Shown here one piece after another: positions 35,510 through 46,144 of a DNA stretch of 64,000 bases (position 1 is its first letter; each line of letters opens with the position of its first letter). The DNA comes from Marinobacter sp. GTDB lineage: Bacteria > Pseudomonadota > Gammaproteobacteria > Pseudomonadales > Oleiphilaceae. Under the pieces are notes generated by a model, which made no database searches, was not told where the DNA came from, and saw only the letters and a program-made list of their open reading frames with translations. Where the stretch lies: NCBI GenBank assembly GCA_014359475.1, contig JACIZI010000001.1, forward strand, positions 248,001 to 312,000, written 5' to 3'. A program made the position numbers and the translations under genes.

Positions 35510-37246
35510 ATGCCGGCCAAAAAGATCTCCGTGCTGCTCTTGCTTTCGGCCATGTCCTCAGGATGCAGCTCCATCGTCGGGTCCATGCCTGACTGGATGG
35601 CACTGGTCTCCGGAGAGTCCGACAGCCCGCTGGAATCCAGAGAGACCAATCCGGCAGCCGGCGATGAGGCACTCAAGGCGGCCGTCGCTGAAAACGACAA
35701 AGGCCAGGATGAACCGCAAGCTGCAGATACCACCGCACTGGACAGTGCCATCGACCCGGAGCTGCAGCAAACAGCGGAAAGTGCCCGCGAAAAGCTCGAT
35801 TCGGCTCCCGGCAACTCCGCCAACACGCGCGATGATGGTCTCTGGGGCCGACTGAGAGAGGGGTTTGCCCTGGATCATTCGGTCAACAATGAACGGGTCC
35901 GGGCACAACTGGACTGGTACGTAAGCCACCCCGCCTATATCAACCGGGTGGTCGAACGCGGCCGCCGCTACCTTTATCATATCATTGAGCAGGTCGAAGC
36001 CCGTGGTCTCCCCACCGAGCTGGCATTGCTGCCGGTGGTGGAAAGCGCGTTTGATCCCTTTGCCTATTCCCATGGCCGGGCGGCCGGTTTGTGGCAATTC
36101 ATTCCGTCTACGGGGAAATACTTCGGGCTCACTCAAAGTTGGTGGCACGATGACCGCCGCGACATTCTGGCCGGCACAGATGCCGCCCTGACCTATCTTG
36201 AGCGCCTGTCCGACCGGTTTGATGGTGATTTCACCCTGGCCCTGGCTGCCTACAACAGTGGCGGAGGCACGGTATCCAGCGCCATGCGCAGAAGCCGCAA
36301 CGCCAGCAAGCCGACCGACTTCTGGTCTCTCGAACTGCCGAGGGAAACCCGACATTATGTGCCAAAACTGATCGCCCTTGCGAAAATCTTTGATAATCCG
36401 GAGAAGTACGGCATTGAGCTTCCTCCGGTACCGGACCAACCCTATTTTGAGGTGGTCGACACCGGATCCCAGATCGACCTCGCCCAGGCTGCAGAACTGG
36501 CTGGTCTGGAGATTGACGAGATCTATCTGCTCAATCCGTCCTTCAACCGCTGGGCCACCAACCCGGACGGCCCCCACCGGTTACTGGTCCCTGTGGATAG
36601 TGCGGAGCAGTTCCGCAGGGGCATAGCCGGTCTCGATCCGAAGCAGCGGGTCACCTGGGAAGATTATAATGTTGTGTCCGGAGACAGCCTTCTGAAGCTG
36701 TCCCACAAGTTCAACACGACCGTGGATGTGATCCGTGATGTAAACAGCCTGGACAGTGATATTATCCGGGTTGGCCAGAAGCTGATGATCCCCGTTGCCT
36801 CGCGCTCCGGTTCGGAATATGCGCTCAGTGCAGCACAACGTTTGCAGCGCAAACAATCCCGCTCGGCCGGACGCGATGGCACGCGGGTTGAGCATCAGGT
36901 TCAGCCCGGCGATACCTTCTGGGATATTGCCCGGGATCACCGGGTATCGGTCAGAGAAGTCGCAGCCTGGAACGGCATGGCACCCGGCGACCGTCTGATG
37001 CCCGGTCAGAAGCTGGTCATCTGGTCAAAAACCGCCGACAAGAGTACGACCGTCGCCAGCCGGCGCAACGGCGTCATCCGCAAGGTGGGGTATCGGGTTC
37101 GCAAAGGCGATTCACTGGCTGCAATTGCCAGCCGTTTCGCGGTCAATGTGAGCGATATCGCGAGCTGGAACGATCTTAATACCTCCCGTTATCTGCAGCC
37201 GGGTCAAAGTCTGGTACTCTACGTGGACGTTCGTAACAGCCCCTGA
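35510..37246 (+). CDS. mltD: membrane-bound lytic murein transglycosylase D (lipoprotein)
   Basis: A 578-residue lipoprotein. Signal with lipobox LLLLSAMSSGC (Cys near residue 19). The lytic transglycosylase domain has the catalytic Glu in LPVVESAFDPFAYSHGRAAG and AAYNSGGGTV. Three LysM repeats follow (YNVVSGDSLLKLSHKFN, HQVQPGDTFWDIARDH, YRVRKGDSLAAIASRF) for peptidoglycan binding. It cleaves glycan strands during wall turnover. The disordered acidic stretch after the lipobox is a linker. Confidence 0.93.
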   Translation: MPAKKISVLLLLSAMSSGCSSIVGSMPDWMALVSGESDSPLESRETNPAAGDEALKAAVAENDKGQDEPQAADTTALDSAIDPELQQTAESAREKLDSAPGNSANTRDDGLWGRLREGFALDHSVNNERVRAQLDWYVSHPAYINRVVERGRRYLYHIIEQVEARGLPTELALLPVVESAFDPFAYSHGRAAGLWQFIPSTGKYFGLTQSWWHDDRRDILAGTDAALTYLERLSDRFDGDFTLALAAYNSGGGTVSSAMRRSRNASKPTDFWSLELPRETRHYVPKLIALAKIFDNPEKYGIELPPVPDQPYFEVVDTGSQIDLAQAAELAGLEIDEIYLLNPSFNRWATNPDGPHRLLVPVDSAEQFRRGIAGLDPKQRVTWEDYNVVSGDSLLKLSHKFNTTVDVIRDVNSLDSDIIRVGQKLMIPVASRSGSEYALSAAQRLQRKQSRSAGRDGTRVEHQVQPGDTFWDIARDHRVSVREVAAWNGMAPGDRLMPGQKLVIWSKTADKSTTVASRRNGVIRKVGYRVRKGDSLAAIASRFAVNVSDIASWNDLNTSRYLQPGQSLVLYVDVRNSP

Positions 37247-37269
37247 GAAAACAACAACGTGGAACCCTC

Positions 37270-39111
37270 ATGACAAGTCAGCGGAACGGATCCCCCCTGC
37301 AACCCCACCCACGGTTCCGGATGGCCGGCCTGGTGGCCGCCGCCCTGCTGTTCGGTCACCTGGCCGTGGCCAGCGCGTCAGAGACGGCTGAACCCGTGCA
37401 TGGCATAGCGATGCACGGTGAGCCAGCCTACCAGGAAGGCTTCCCCCATTTTGATTATGTCAATCCGGATGCACCCAAGGGAGGCACCCTGCGCCAGGCG
37501 GTGGTGGCCAACGGCTACGACTCGTTCAACCCGCTGGTTGCCCGGGGGGTAGCGGCGGCCGGGATCAACACCTATTTTTACGACACACTGCTGGTGCCCT
37601 CCGCCGACGAACCCTTCTCCGCCTACGGCCTTATCGCCGAGAGCATTGAAACACCTGAAGACCGCAGTTACGCCATCTACAACCTGCGACCGGAAGCGAC
37701 TTTCCAGGACGGTCGCCCGATCACGGCCGAGGATGTTCGCTTCTCCTGGAAAATCCTGACGACCGAAGGTCATCCCTTCTATCACAGCTATTACGCCGGT
37801 ATTGAGAAGGTCACCGTGGAAAACGAGCACCGGGTGCGTTTCGATTTCGGTGAGACCAGCAATCGGGAGCTGCCCCTGATCATCGGCCAGATGCCGATTC
37901 TGCCGGCCCACTACTGGAAAGAGCGCAGTTTCGGAGACAACGGTCTGGAGGTTCCGGTGGGCAGTGGCCCCTACCGGATAGGCCCGTTCGAACCGGGCCG
38001 CTCCATCACCTATGTCCGCAACAAGGATTACTGGGCAGAGGACCTGAACGTCCGCAAGGGCCGCTTTAACTTCGACAGGATCCGTTTCGATTACTATTCC
38101 GACGATACCGTGGCGCTGGAAGCCTTCAAAGCCGGTAACTTTGACTTCCGGGTCGAGTATTCCGCCAAAAACTGGGCCACCGCGTACACCGGTGACAAGT
38201 TCAAATCCGGCCGGATCAGAACGGATGAAGTTGAACACAGCCGCCCTGCCGGTATGCAGGGATTCGCCATGAACACCCGAAAGCCGGTATTCAGTAATCC
38301 GACAGTTCGCGAAGCGCTGGCTTATGCCTTTGATTTCCGGTGGACCAACAAGAACCTTTTCTTTGGCCAGTATTCCAGAATCGACAGCTATTTCGAGAAC
38401 AGCGAACTGGCATCAAGCGGACTACCGGCAGGGCGCGAGCTGGAAATTCTGGAGAGGTTCCGTGACGACCTGCCCGAAGAGGTATTTACCGACGTTTACC
38501 AGCCGCCCTCAACCGAAAACCGGGCGGATCTGCGGGAAAATCTGCGTACCGCCATGAAGCTCCTCCAGTCCGCCGGTTACGTGTTTCGCAACGGCAAACT
38601 TGTCCATGGCGAGACCGGCGAACCACTGGCTTTCGGGATTTTGCTGCACCAACAGAACTTCGAACGGATTGTCCTGCCCTTCAAGAACAACCTTGAAAAG
38701 CTGGGCATAGAGGTAACCGTGCGCCTGGTCGATACCAGCCAATATATTCGCCGGATCCGGGAATTCGACTTTGACATGATCACCCAGGTGATTCCCCAGT
38801 CGGATTCCCCGGGTAACGAACAGCGGGATTACTGGCATTCAAGCAATGTGAACGTCACCGGTTCCCGGAATTACATGGGGGTTGCCGACCCGGTGGTGGA
38901 CCAGCTCGTGGCCATGATTATTGCCGCCCCGGACCGGCAGGAACTGGTTTACCGCACCAGGGCACTGGACAGGGTATTGCTGCATGGCCATTACGTCATT
39001 CCCCAGTGGTACATGCCCCGTGACCGGGTTGCCTGGTGGGATAAGCTGCAGCGGCCTGAAACCACACCGGCCAATGGTGTTGATGTGGATAACTGGTGGG
39101 TAAAGAACTGA
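37270..39111 (+). CDS. yejA: oligopeptide ABC transporter substrate-binding protein (YejA-like)
   Basis: A 613-residue periplasmic binding protein of the SBP_bac_5 family, with an N-terminal signal (GLVAAALLFGHLAVASASE). HGIAMHGEPAYQEGFPHFDY and NPDAPKGGTLRQAV are close to YejA proteins. With the three genes that follow it forms a YejABEF-type importer; in enterobacteria this takes up microcin C and peptides. The position after mltD matches P. aeruginosa. Confidence 0.88.
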   Translation: MTSQRNGSPLQPHPRFRMAGLVAAALLFGHLAVASASETAEPVHGIAMHGEPAYQEGFPHFDYVNPDAPKGGTLRQAVVANGYDSFNPLVARGVAAAGINTYFYDTLLVPSADEPFSAYGLIAESIETPEDRSYAIYNLRPEATFQDGRPITAEDVRFSWKILTTEGHPFYHSYYAGIEKVTVENEHRVRFDFGETSNRELPLIIGQMPILPAHYWKERSFGDNGLEVPVGSGPYRIGPFEPGRSITYVRNKDYWAEDLNVRKGRFNFDRIRFDYYSDDTVALEAFKAGNFDFRVEYSAKNWATAYTGDKFKSGRIRTDEVEHSRPAGMQGFAMNTRKPVFSNPTVREALAYAFDFRWTNKNLFFGQYSRIDSYFENSELASSGLPAGRELEILERFRDDLPEEVFTDVYQPPSTENRADLRENLRTAMKLLQSAGYVFRNGKLVHGETGEPLAFGILLHQQNFERIVLPFKNNLEKLGIEVTVRLVDTSQYIRRIREFDFDMITQVIPQSDSPGNEQRDYWHSSNVNVTGSRNYMGVADPVVDQLVAMIIAAPDRQELVYRTRALDRVLLHGHYVIPQWYMPRDRVAWWDKLQRPETTPANGVDVDNWWVKN

Positions 39112-39157
39112 CCCGATGATCCAGGCTCGTTGCAACCCCCCTATCCGGAGGCACTGA

Positions 39158-40240
39158 ATGGGTGCCTACATCCTTCGCAGGCTGGCGCTGATCATCCCGA
39201 CCCTGATCGGCATCATGTTGCTCAATTTCATCATCGTACAGGCGGCCCCCGGCGGCCCTGTGGAGCAGATGATCGCCGAGATGGAAGGCCACGGTGGATC
39301 TGCCCTGGCACGGGCGAGCGGAGGCGGCAGTGGCGGTGAAGTATCCGGCGGGGGCGGTGACAGCCGTGCCTCCCGCGGACTGCCGCCGGAACTGCTGAAA
39401 GAGATCGAAGCCATGTACGGTTTCGACAAGCCCGCCCATGAGCGTTTTATCAAGATGCTGGGCGATTACGCCACATTCGACTTCGGCGATTCGTTTTTCC
39501 GGGATCGCTCGGTCATCGAACTGATCATCGACAAGATGCCGGTTTCCATCTCCCTGGGCCTCTGGTCAACCCTGATTATCTATCTGATCTCCATTCCCCT
39601 GGGTATCCGCAAGGCGGTACACGATGGCTCCCGGTTTGACGTATGGACCAGCTCTGCCATCGTGGTGGGCTATGCCATTCCCGGCTTCCTCTTTGCGATC
39701 CTGTTGATTGTCCTGTTTGCCGGTGGCAGCTATCTGGACTGGTTCCCCCTGCGGGGACTTACCTCTGATAACTTTGATGAGCTCACCTGGTACCAGCAGA
39801 TCGCAGATTACTTCTGGCATTTGGCCCTGCCGGTAACCGCCAACGTCATTGGCGGTTTTGCCACCCTGACACTGCTGACCAAGAACTCCTTTCTGGATGA
39901 AATCGGCAAACAGTACGTAGTCACCGCCAGGGCCAAGGGTCTGGAAGAAAAACAGGTGCTGTATGGCCACGTGTTCCGTAATGCCATGCTGATCGTGATT
40001 GCCAGCCTTCCCGGGTTGCTGGTGGCCCTGTTTTTCACCGGCTCTCTTTTGATTGAAGTGATTTTCTCCCTGGACGGTCTGGGGCTGCTGGGCTTTGAGG
40101 CAGCCCTGAACCGGGATTACCCGGTGGTCTTCGGTACCCTGTACATTTTCACCCTGATGGGCCTGATCCTGAAGCTGATCAGCGATATCACTTACGTGTT
40201 GGTGGACCCGCGTATCGATTTTGAGAGCCGGGAGGGTTGA
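39158..40240 (+). CDS. yejB: peptide ABC transporter permease (YejB-like)
   Basis: A 360-residue permease with about six membrane helices. The first is [20 protein letters not shown]. The BPD transport loop is [20 protein letters not shown] (about residues 257-276). A Gly/Ser-rich insert around residues 48-68 ([18 protein letters not shown]) lies in the first periplasmic loop and looks like a flexible spacer. CGGAGG precedes ATG 39158. It overlaps yejE by four bases. Confidence 0.9.
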   Translation: MGAYILRRLALIIPTLIGIMLLNFIIVQAAPGGPVEQMIAEMEGHGGSALARASGGGSGGEVSGGGGDSRASRGLPPELLKEIEAMYGFDKPAHERFIKMLGDYATFDFGDSFFRDRSVIELIIDKMPVSISLGLWSTLIIYLISIPLGIRKAVHDGSRFDVWTSSAIVVGYAIPGFLFAILLIVLFAGGSYLDWFPLRGLTSDNFDELTWYQQIADYFWHLALPVTANVIGGFATLTLLTKNSFLDEIGKQYVVTARAKGLEEKQVLYGHVFRNAMLIVIASLPGLLVALFFTGSLLIEVIFSLDGLGLLGFEAALNRDYPVVFGTLYIFTLMGLILKLISDITYVLVDPRIDFESREG

Positions 40241-41268
40241 TGGCCGGTATCACCTTGTCTCCCATCCAGCAACGCCGCTTGCAGAGTTTCCGCAGTAATC
40301 GCCGGGGCTACTGGTCCATGTGGATCTTTCTGGTGCTGTTCGGACTATCTCTCTGTGCGGAACTCATTGCCAATGATCGCCCGCTGGTCATCTCCTACCA
40401 GGGCGAACTGCTGTTCCCGGTGCTGCAGGAAATTCCCGAACAACGCTTCGGAGGTTTCCTGCCCACCGAAGCGGACTACCGGGACCCCTTTATCCGGGAA
40501 GAAATCGAAGCCAACGGGTGGATGCTATGGCCACCGATTCCCTTCAGCTACGATACCATTAACTATGATCTGGAGATTCCCTCGCCGGCCCCGCCCTCCG
40601 CCGAAAACTGGTTGGGCACTGATGACCAGGGCCGGGATGTCGCCGCCCGGGTAATCTATGGTTTCCGGATTTCAGTCCTGTTCGGCCTGACCCTCACCTT
40701 TTTCAGCTCCATCATCGGTGTCATTGCCGGGGCCATACAGGGGTTTTACGGCGGCAAGGTGGACCTCATTGGTCAACGCTTCATTGAAGTGTGGTCCGGG
40801 CTGCCCATGCTTTATCTGTTGATCATCCTGTCCAGCATCGTACAACCGAACTTCTGGTGGCTGCTGGGCATAATGCTTCTGTTCAGCTGGATGGGCCTGG
40901 TGGATGTGGTGCGCGCCGAGTTCCTCCGGGCACGCAATTTCGAGTATGTTCGTGCGGCCCGGGCCCTGGGGCTGTCCAATACCATGATCATGTTCCGGCA
41001 TATTCTGCCGAATGCCATGGTGGCCACCCTTACCTTCATGCCGTTTATCCTCACCGGAGCGATTACCGGCCTGACCTCACTGGATTTCCTCGGCTTCGGC
41101 CTGCCATCCGGGTCGCCCTCCCTCGGCGAGCTGATTGCCCAGGCCAAAACCAATCTGCATGCCCCCTGGCTGGGCATTTCCGCGTTTGTGAGCCTGGCTC
41201 TGATGCTGACCCTGCTGGTGTTCACCGGTGAGGCGGTCCGTGATGCCTTCGACCCGAGGAAAAACTGA
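40237..41268 (+). CDS. yejE: peptide ABC transporter permease (YejE-like)
   Basis: A 343-residue permease with an N-terminal [20 protein letters not shown] cytoplasmic tail, an extended periplasmic loop (residues about 47-120) and five C-terminal helices. [18 protein letters not shown] and the EAA-loop [20 protein letters not shown] are typical of DppC/YejE. It pairs with YejB to form the channel. Confidence 0.9.
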   Translation: MMAGITLSPIQQRRLQSFRSNRRGYWSMWIFLVLFGLSLCAELIANDRPLVISYQGELLFPVLQEIPEQRFGGFLPTEADYRDPFIREEIEANGWMLWPPIPFSYDTINYDLEIPSPAPPSAENWLGTDDQGRDVAARVIYGFRISVLFGLTLTFFSSIIGVIAGAIQGFYGGKVDLIGQRFIEVWSGLPMLYLLIILSSIVQPNFWWLLGIMLLFSWMGLVDVVRAEFLRARNFEYVRAARALGLSNTMIMFRHILPNAMVATLTFMPFILTGAITGLTSLDFLGFGLPSGSPSLGELIAQAKTNLHAPWLGISAFVSLALMLTLLVFTGEAVRDAFDPRKN

Positions 41269-41269
41269 T

Positions 41270-42883
41270 ATGAGCGCACTGCTTTCGTTCTCGGATCTGT
41301 CCATCGCATTTGACGGCAACCCGGTTGTCCGCAAGCTGTCATTCTCTGTCGGTGCCGGGGAAACCGTGGCTCTGGTGGGTGAAAGCGGCTCCGGCAAATC
41401 CGTCAGCGCCCTGTCGGTACTCAGACTGCTGGATGAGCGGCATGTTTCCTACCCCGCTGGCACCATCCTCTACCGGGGCGAGGATATGCTGAAAGCCGAT
41501 GACCGGCGCCTGAGGCAGATCCGCGGCAGCCAGATCAGCATGATCTTCCAGGAGCCCATGACATCCCTGAATCCACTGCATACCGTAGAGAAGCAGATCG
41601 CTGAGACGCTGGAAATCCACAAGGGTATGCGGGGTCCCCGGGCCCGCAAACGCTGCCTGGAGCTGCTTGAACTGGTCGGCATTCCCGATCCGGCCAGCCG
41701 GCTGGGCAGCTACCCCCACCAGTTATCCGGGGGACAGAAGCAGCGGGTCATGATTGCCATGGCACTGGCCAACGAACCGGACCTTCTGATCGCTGATGAG
41801 CCCACCACAGCGCTGGATGTAACCGTCCAGAAACAGGTGCTGGAGCTGCTTGCCCGGCTGCAGAAGCAACTGGGTATGGCGGTACTGCTGATCACCCATG
41901 ACCTGTCCATTGTGCGGCACTACGCCAACCAAGTGGTGGTGATGGAGAAAGGCGAACGGGTGGAACATGGCACTACCGGGCAGGTTTTCAGCGCCCCGTC
42001 CCACCCCTACACCCGGCGGTTGCTGGATGCCGAGCCACCGCAAGGCCCGGAATTCCAACCGGATAGCAAAACAACGCTACTGGAGGTCGACCGGCTGAAC
42101 GTGGTGTTTAACGCAAAGCGCAAGTGGTTTGGCGGAACGCGCGGCGGCTTTAAAGCGGTACAGGATGTAAGTTTTTCTCTCCGCCGGGGAGAGACCCTGG
42201 GCATCGTCGGGGAAAGTGGCAGTGGCAAAACCACCATCGGCCATGCCCTGCTGAAGCTCACCCGCTGCAGTGGATCAATAAAAATGGCCGGCAAGGAACT
42301 CGTAACCTGCAACCAGAAGCAGTTCCGGCCCTGGCGCAAGCGGATACAGATCGTCTTCCAGGATCCTTTTGGCAGCCTGAGCCCCCGCATGAGTGTCGGG
42401 CGAATCGTTGGCGAAGGGCTGGAGATTCACCAGCCGGATACTCCGGAAGCCCTGGATGCCAGGGTCATTCAGGCACTGACCGATGTGGGGCTGGATCCGC
42501 AGGCGCGGCACCGCTACCCCCACGAATTCTCCGGCGGCCAGCGTCAGCGCATTGCCATCGCCCGGGCGCTGGTACTGCAGCCGGAAATTATCATCCTTGA
42601 CGAACCCACTTCAGCACTGGACCGGACCGTCCAGAAACAGGTAATTTCCCTGCTGCGGGCGCTGCAGGAAAAATACCGGCTGAGCTATATCTTTATCAGT
42701 CACGACCTCGCCGTGGTGCGCGCGCTCAGCCACAAATTGCTGGTCCTGAACAGGGGTCAGGTGGTTGAATACGGTGCAGCAGGCTCGGTGTTCCATTCGC
42801 CACAGAATACGTACACCCGGGAACTGTTATCTGCAGCCTTCTTCTATTCCGCGGATAATCAGCCGGCAGACAGTGCACCCTGA
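41270..42883 (+). CDS. yejF: peptide ABC transporter dual ATPase (YejF-like)
   Basis: A 537-residue fusion of two ATP-binding domains. First: Walker [10 protein letters not shown] (about residue 38), signature LSGGQKQR, Walker B LLIADEPT. Second: Walker [10 protein letters not shown] (about residue 323), signature FSGGQRQR, Walker B IILDEPT. Both sites look intact. ATG 41270 overlaps the yejE stop region; an upstream in-frame extension is rejected. Confidence 0.92.
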   Translation: MSALLSFSDLSIAFDGNPVVRKLSFSVGAGETVALVGESGSGKSVSALSVLRLLDERHVSYPAGTILYRGEDMLKADDRRLRQIRGSQISMIFQEPMTSLNPLHTVEKQIAETLEIHKGMRGPRARKRCLELLELVGIPDPASRLGSYPHQLSGGQKQRVMIAMALANEPDLLIADEPTTALDVTVQKQVLELLARLQKQLGMAVLLITHDLSIVRHYANQVVVMEKGERVEHGTTGQVFSAPSHPYTRRLLDAEPPQGPEFQPDSKTTLLEVDRLNVVFNAKRKWFGGTRGGFKAVQDVSFSLRRGETLGIVGESGSGKTTIGHALLKLTRCSGSIKMAGKELVTCNQKQFRPWRKRIQIVFQDPFGSLSPRMSVGRIVGEGLEIHQPDTPEALDARVIQALTDVGLDPQARHRYPHEFSGGQRQRIAIARALVLQPEIIILDEPTSALDRTVQKQVISLLRALQEKYRLSYIFISHDLAVVRALSHKLLVLNRGQVVEYGAAGSVFHSPQNTYTRELLSAAFFYSADNQPADSAP

Positions 42884-42907
42884 CCGGTGCCTACAACCAA
42901 TCGGGCA

Positions 42908-42936
42908 TTAGCCTGTCCGCAAAGGCAGGTCATAAT
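42908..42936 (+). promoter_or_regulatory. possible fabI promoter
   Basis: TTAGCC (42908-42913), 17 bases, CATAAT (42931-42936), 29 bases upstream of ATG 42966. Both boxes are moderate matches. The spacer contains CCTG and CAGG arms that could form a short hairpin or operator. Confidence 0.35.
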
Positions 42937-42965
42937 GACCAGAATGAATGAACAGGGAGAAACTC

Positions 42966-43757
42966 ATGGGACTTCTCAGCGGTAAACGCGCACTCATTAT
43001 CGGCGTTGCCAGCAAGCACTCGATTGCCCACGGCATTGCCGAGGTGTTTCATAAGCAGGGTGCGGAACTTGCTTTCACCTACCAGAATGAAAAACTGCAA
43101 TCCCGGGTGGAAAAATTCGCCGCCGGCTGGGACAGTACGCTCACCTTCCCCTGCGATGTTGCCAGTGATGAACAGATTGACGAGGTGTTCCGGTCCCTGG
43201 GCAAGCACTGGGACAATGTGGACATTATCGTCCACGCCGTGGGTTACGCGCCCGCCAACGAGCTCGATGGTAACTATGTGGATGTTACCACCAGGGAAGG
43301 TTTTGCCATTGCCCACGACATCAGCTCCTACAGCTTTGTGGCACTGGCCAAGGCTGCCCGCCAGCACAATATGCTGAAGGAGAACGCCTCCCTGCTGACA
43401 CTGACCTATCTGGGCGCGGAAAAAGTACTGCAGAACTACAATGTGATGGGGCTTGCCAAGGCCTCACTGGAAGCCAACGTGCGCTACATGGCGGCTGCCC
43501 TGGGGCGGGATGGTATCCGGGTGAACGGTATCTCGGCGGGGCCGATCAAGACCCTGGCCGCATCCGGCATCAAGAGCTTCCGCCGCATGCTGGCAGAGAA
43601 CGCCAGGCGCGCGCCCCTGCGCCGCAATGTCACCACCGAGGAAGTCGGTAACGCCGCGAGTTTCCTGGCCTCCGACATGGCCAGCGGCGTCACTGGTGAG
43701 ATCATGTACGTAGACGGTGGCTTCAATATCACCGGCATGGGGGAACTGGAAGACTGA
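42966..43757 (+). CDS. fabI: enoyl-ACP reductase (NADH)
   Basis: A 263-residue SDR-fold Fab[21 protein letters not shown] is the diagnostic N-terminus. [20 protein letters not shown] contains the catalytic Tyr and Lys with the Tyr-x6-Lys spacing. It reduces enoyl-ACP in fatty acid elongation and is the triclosan target. AGGGAG precedes ATG 42966, so the six-codon upstream extension is not used. It converges on the PilZ gene, five bases away. Confidence 0.95.
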   Translation: MGLLSGKRALIIGVASKHSIAHGIAEVFHKQGAELAFTYQNEKLQSRVEKFAAGWDSTLTFPCDVASDEQIDEVFRSLGKHWDNVDIIVHAVGYAPANELDGNYVDVTTREGFAIAHDISSYSFVALAKAARQHNMLKENASLLTLTYLGAEKVLQNYNVMGLAKASLEANVRYMAAALGRDGIRVNGISAGPIKTLAASGIKSFRRMLAENARRAPLRRNVTTEEVGNAASFLASDMASGVTGEIMYVDGGFNITGMGELED

Positions 43758-43762
43758 GGGGC

Positions 43763-44164
43763 TCAGTTCTCACCCATGGCGCTTGCCACTGCTTCTACCC
43801 AGTCAATATAGCCGGTACCGTCGGACTCAATGATGCTGAGTCCGACCAGCCACCGGCCGTCCGATGCAGGCTTGCACCAGACCACTTCTACCGTCAGCGG
43901 AAAAACCTCACCGGATCCGGAAAAGCTGACCTCCGCCGGAAGCAGCGCCTGCGGTGTCAGGGGTTCGAAGCTGCGCAGTCGCATACCCGTGGGTGAGAGA
44001 TCGCGGGTATGGAAGGTCAGTCTCACGCCTTCCGGGTCGTCCGGGGACGGTGACTCCAGCTCCAGCACTATCCGTGCATTACCTGTGAGCCGGTATTCCC
44101 GGCGGTTATCGCCCTCTGCCGGCAGTTCCTCATTATCGCCAAAGCTGTAGTCAATCTCTGCCAT
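43763..44164 (-). CDS. PilZ-domain protein
   Basis: A 133-residue protein. REYRLTGNARIVLEL (about residues 22-36) and the second motif around LSPTGMRLRSFEP (D/NxSxxG-like, here SPTG) fit a PilZ cyclic-di-GMP-binding domain; the RxxxR element is weak (RREYR). It is the downstream member of a pair with the DUF1631 gene (14 bases apart), suggesting joint action in c-di-GMP signalling. Confidence 0.75.
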   Translation of the reverse strand: MAEIDYSFGDNEELPAEGDNRREYRLTGNARIVLELESPSPDDPEGVRLTFHTRDLSPTGMRLRSFEPLTPQALLPAEVSFSGSGEVFPLTVEVVWCKPASDGRWLVGLSIIESDGTGYIDWVEAVASAMGEN

Positions 44165-44178
44165 GTTTGTTTCCTGCC

Positions 44179-45990
44179 TTACCGTCCAACCCGGATACGC
44201 CCGACAACCCGGGTCAGAGCATCGTCAAATTCGGCACTGCCATCCAGCACCCTTACCCTGCCCGCCACTACATCCGCAACCAGCTCCTCCGTCAGGTATT
44301 CCGTCCGGTTCAGGCCCAGCCTGTCCACGAATACCAGCTTGCGGGAGGCATTGATACGCACCGCCAGTTTCAGCCTGCGCGGCTCCGGGTGTTCAGCGCC
44401 CGGCTCGACGGAAATCCAGCCTCCCAGATTGATCGCGTCCACCCGTTTGCGGGCCTTGTCTTCACGTTCAATCGCCAGGCGCTGACGCTCGGCCTCCTCT
44501 TCCGCCAGGCGCTGCTCTTCCGCCTCACGCCGGAGGCGATCTTCCTCCGCCTTGCGGGCTGCCTGCTCCTGCCGTCGGCGCGCTTCCCCGGCTTCTTTCT
44601 CGCGGCGCAGGGCCGCGGCTCTTTCCCTGGCCTCCCTGGCAGCCTCATCCCGCTGTTGCTTCTGACGCTGCCAGACCTTGCCAAGGGATTGCAGGGTATC
44701 GCTGAGCACCTGACCAAACGGATTGAGATCCGGCAAAGACCGGAGCGTCCCGTCATCCAGTGCCTTGCGGAAATCCTGCCATGTCATGGTGCCGAGCTTT
44801 ACGCCGGAACCGTTGGTCCAGAGCACTTCACCGGTTTCCTCCAGCAATGTGAAGAAATAACGCCGCTGCTCCCGATGACCTTCCCCCTCCACGTACCAGT
44901 GGTGCGCCACCGGCGTAACCTCTTCAGGCGGGGGGCGCTGCAGATCCAGCCAGGCGGTATCAAAACCGAAATTGCCGGCCCCCGGCAGGGCCGGCTCACG
45001 CTCCGGGCTTTCGCCCCGCAAGCGGGCAACCATCACCTGCTCGATGCCGGCAAAGGCTTCCGCGGGCAGGTTGCTGTCCATGGCGCTCTTCCAGACCGCC
45101 GCCAGCTTGTCTGCAAGCTGTTCCCCCACATGATAAAGCCGGTTCCGGTCCTTGTCAGAAAGCGTTGGATCGCCAATCCACACCAGCCACTCCAGCATCT
45201 TGCTGCCATGCTTCCAGGGATCGCTGTCGGTGCCCTGCTTCCAGACCACCTGCTTGAGCATCGGCATCCAGTAATCTGTCACAAAACGGATAATCGCCGG
45301 GGGCAATTGCCGGTTGCCGAAGGCCCGACCCACCAGCGCCCGGACCGTCTGCTCTGCCCGTTTCTGACGAGCGGCTCCCTGTTCCGTCGCCAACAGCCGC
45401 TCTGCCAGCTTGTGGGACTGCTGATTACGTCGTTGCGCATCTTTCTCCCACTGTTCACAAAACATCTCGAAAGGCGCCATGTCGCTCTTCTCGAAGGAGG
45501 AGGACACACTGATCACCATGCCATCCAGCTGATCAAGCAGCCAGCGGGCGGAACGGCCACCGGAGTCACTCCAGCCCCGCAAATCCTGCAGGCTGTCGAG
45601 CCAGTGTATGAACCGTCCACGGAACACCTCTCCCCCATGCAGATCCAGCTGCCAGGCGAGCAGAAAACGCAAGCGGGCAATTCTGGTGGAAAGCAACGGG
45701 TGCAGCCCGGAGGTTTTCAGGAATACGTCCATCAGCCGGTCCGCCATGTAGGCAGCATTCACCTGGCGCACGGTCCACACCAGTTGCACGGAATCCAGCA
45801 CCCGGGTGACCCGCTCGTCCCGCTGCTCAGTCCAGCAGGAGAGCAGCAGAGGGCGCCAGTCCGTGCGCCTGTCAGCATCCACTCTGCCAACCGGGTACGG
45901 CAGGTCGGGCACACGGATGCCCGAAAGGACCTGGTCAATATGCTCTGTCGGCACGGCCGGTGCCGGGTTTTCCGGGCGGTTGGAGGACAT
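44179..45990 (-). CDS. DUF1631 family protein with coiled coil
   Basis: A 603-residue protein. Helical N-terminal half; FVTDYWMPMLKQVVWKQGTD and GSKMLEWLVWIGDP (about residues 250-290) resemble DUF1631. A long charged coiled coil, rich in Arg, Glu and Ala, spans about residues 425-505. The C-terminus (RINASRKLVFVDRLGLNR to GRVRVLDGSAEF) looks beta-rich. Function unknown. An almost equally long open frame on the opposite strand is a shadow. Confidence 0.72.
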   Translation of the reverse strand: MSSNRPENPAPAVPTEHIDQVLSGIRVPDLPYPVGRVDADRRTDWRPLLLSCWTEQRDERVTRVLDSVQLVWTVRQVNAAYMADRLMDVFLKTSGLHPLLSTRIARLRFLLAWQLDLHGGEVFRGRFIHWLDSLQDLRGWSDSGGRSARWLLDQLDGMVISVSSSFEKSDMAPFEMFCEQWEKDAQRRNQQSHKLAERLLATEQGAARQKRAEQTVRALVGRAFGNRQLPPAIIRFVTDYWMPMLKQVVWKQGTDSDPWKHGSKMLEWLVWIGDPTLSDKDRNRLYHVGEQLADKLAAVWKSAMDSNLPAEAFAGIEQVMVARLRGESPEREPALPGAGNFGFDTAWLDLQRPPPEEVTPVAHHWYVEGEGHREQRRYFFTLLEETGEVLWTNGSGVKLGTMTWQDFRKALDDGTLRSLPDLNPFGQVLSDTLQSLGKVWQRQKQQRDEAAREARERAAALRREKEAGEARRRQEQAARKAEEDRLRREAEEQRLAEEEAERQRLAIEREDKARKRVDAINLGGWISVEPGAEHPEPRRLKLAVRINASRKLVFVDRLGLNRTEYLTEELVADVVAGRVRVLDGSAEFDDALTRVVGRIRVGR

Positions 45991-46050
45991 CAGGTACCCG
46001 CTGTGTTAAGGCGTTGAAAAGGACTACCAAATAACGCAGTATAACCAACT

Positions 46051-46079
46051 CGCCGGGTATTGCAGCACCACACCCGGCG
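46051..46079 (+). promoter_or_regulatory. leader stem-loop upstream of the DAHP synthase gene
   Basis: CGCCGGGT (46051-46058) pairs perfectly with ACCCGGCG (46072-46079) across a 13-base loop. It lies 65 bases before ATG 46145. TATAAC at 46040-46045 just upstream could be a -10. No T tract follows. Confidence 0.4.
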
Positions 46080-46144
46080 GCAGCCTAATGACCTGGCCGC
46101 TGATTGCGTCGGCCAGCACGGAAATTCGGGGAAAAGAAACCAGC

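Noticed and set aside
44167..46017. 616-codon open frame antisense to the DUF1631 gene
   Set aside because: Pro/His/Gln-rich translation with no known fold. The minus-strand frame has a coiled coil, a family match and a good start.
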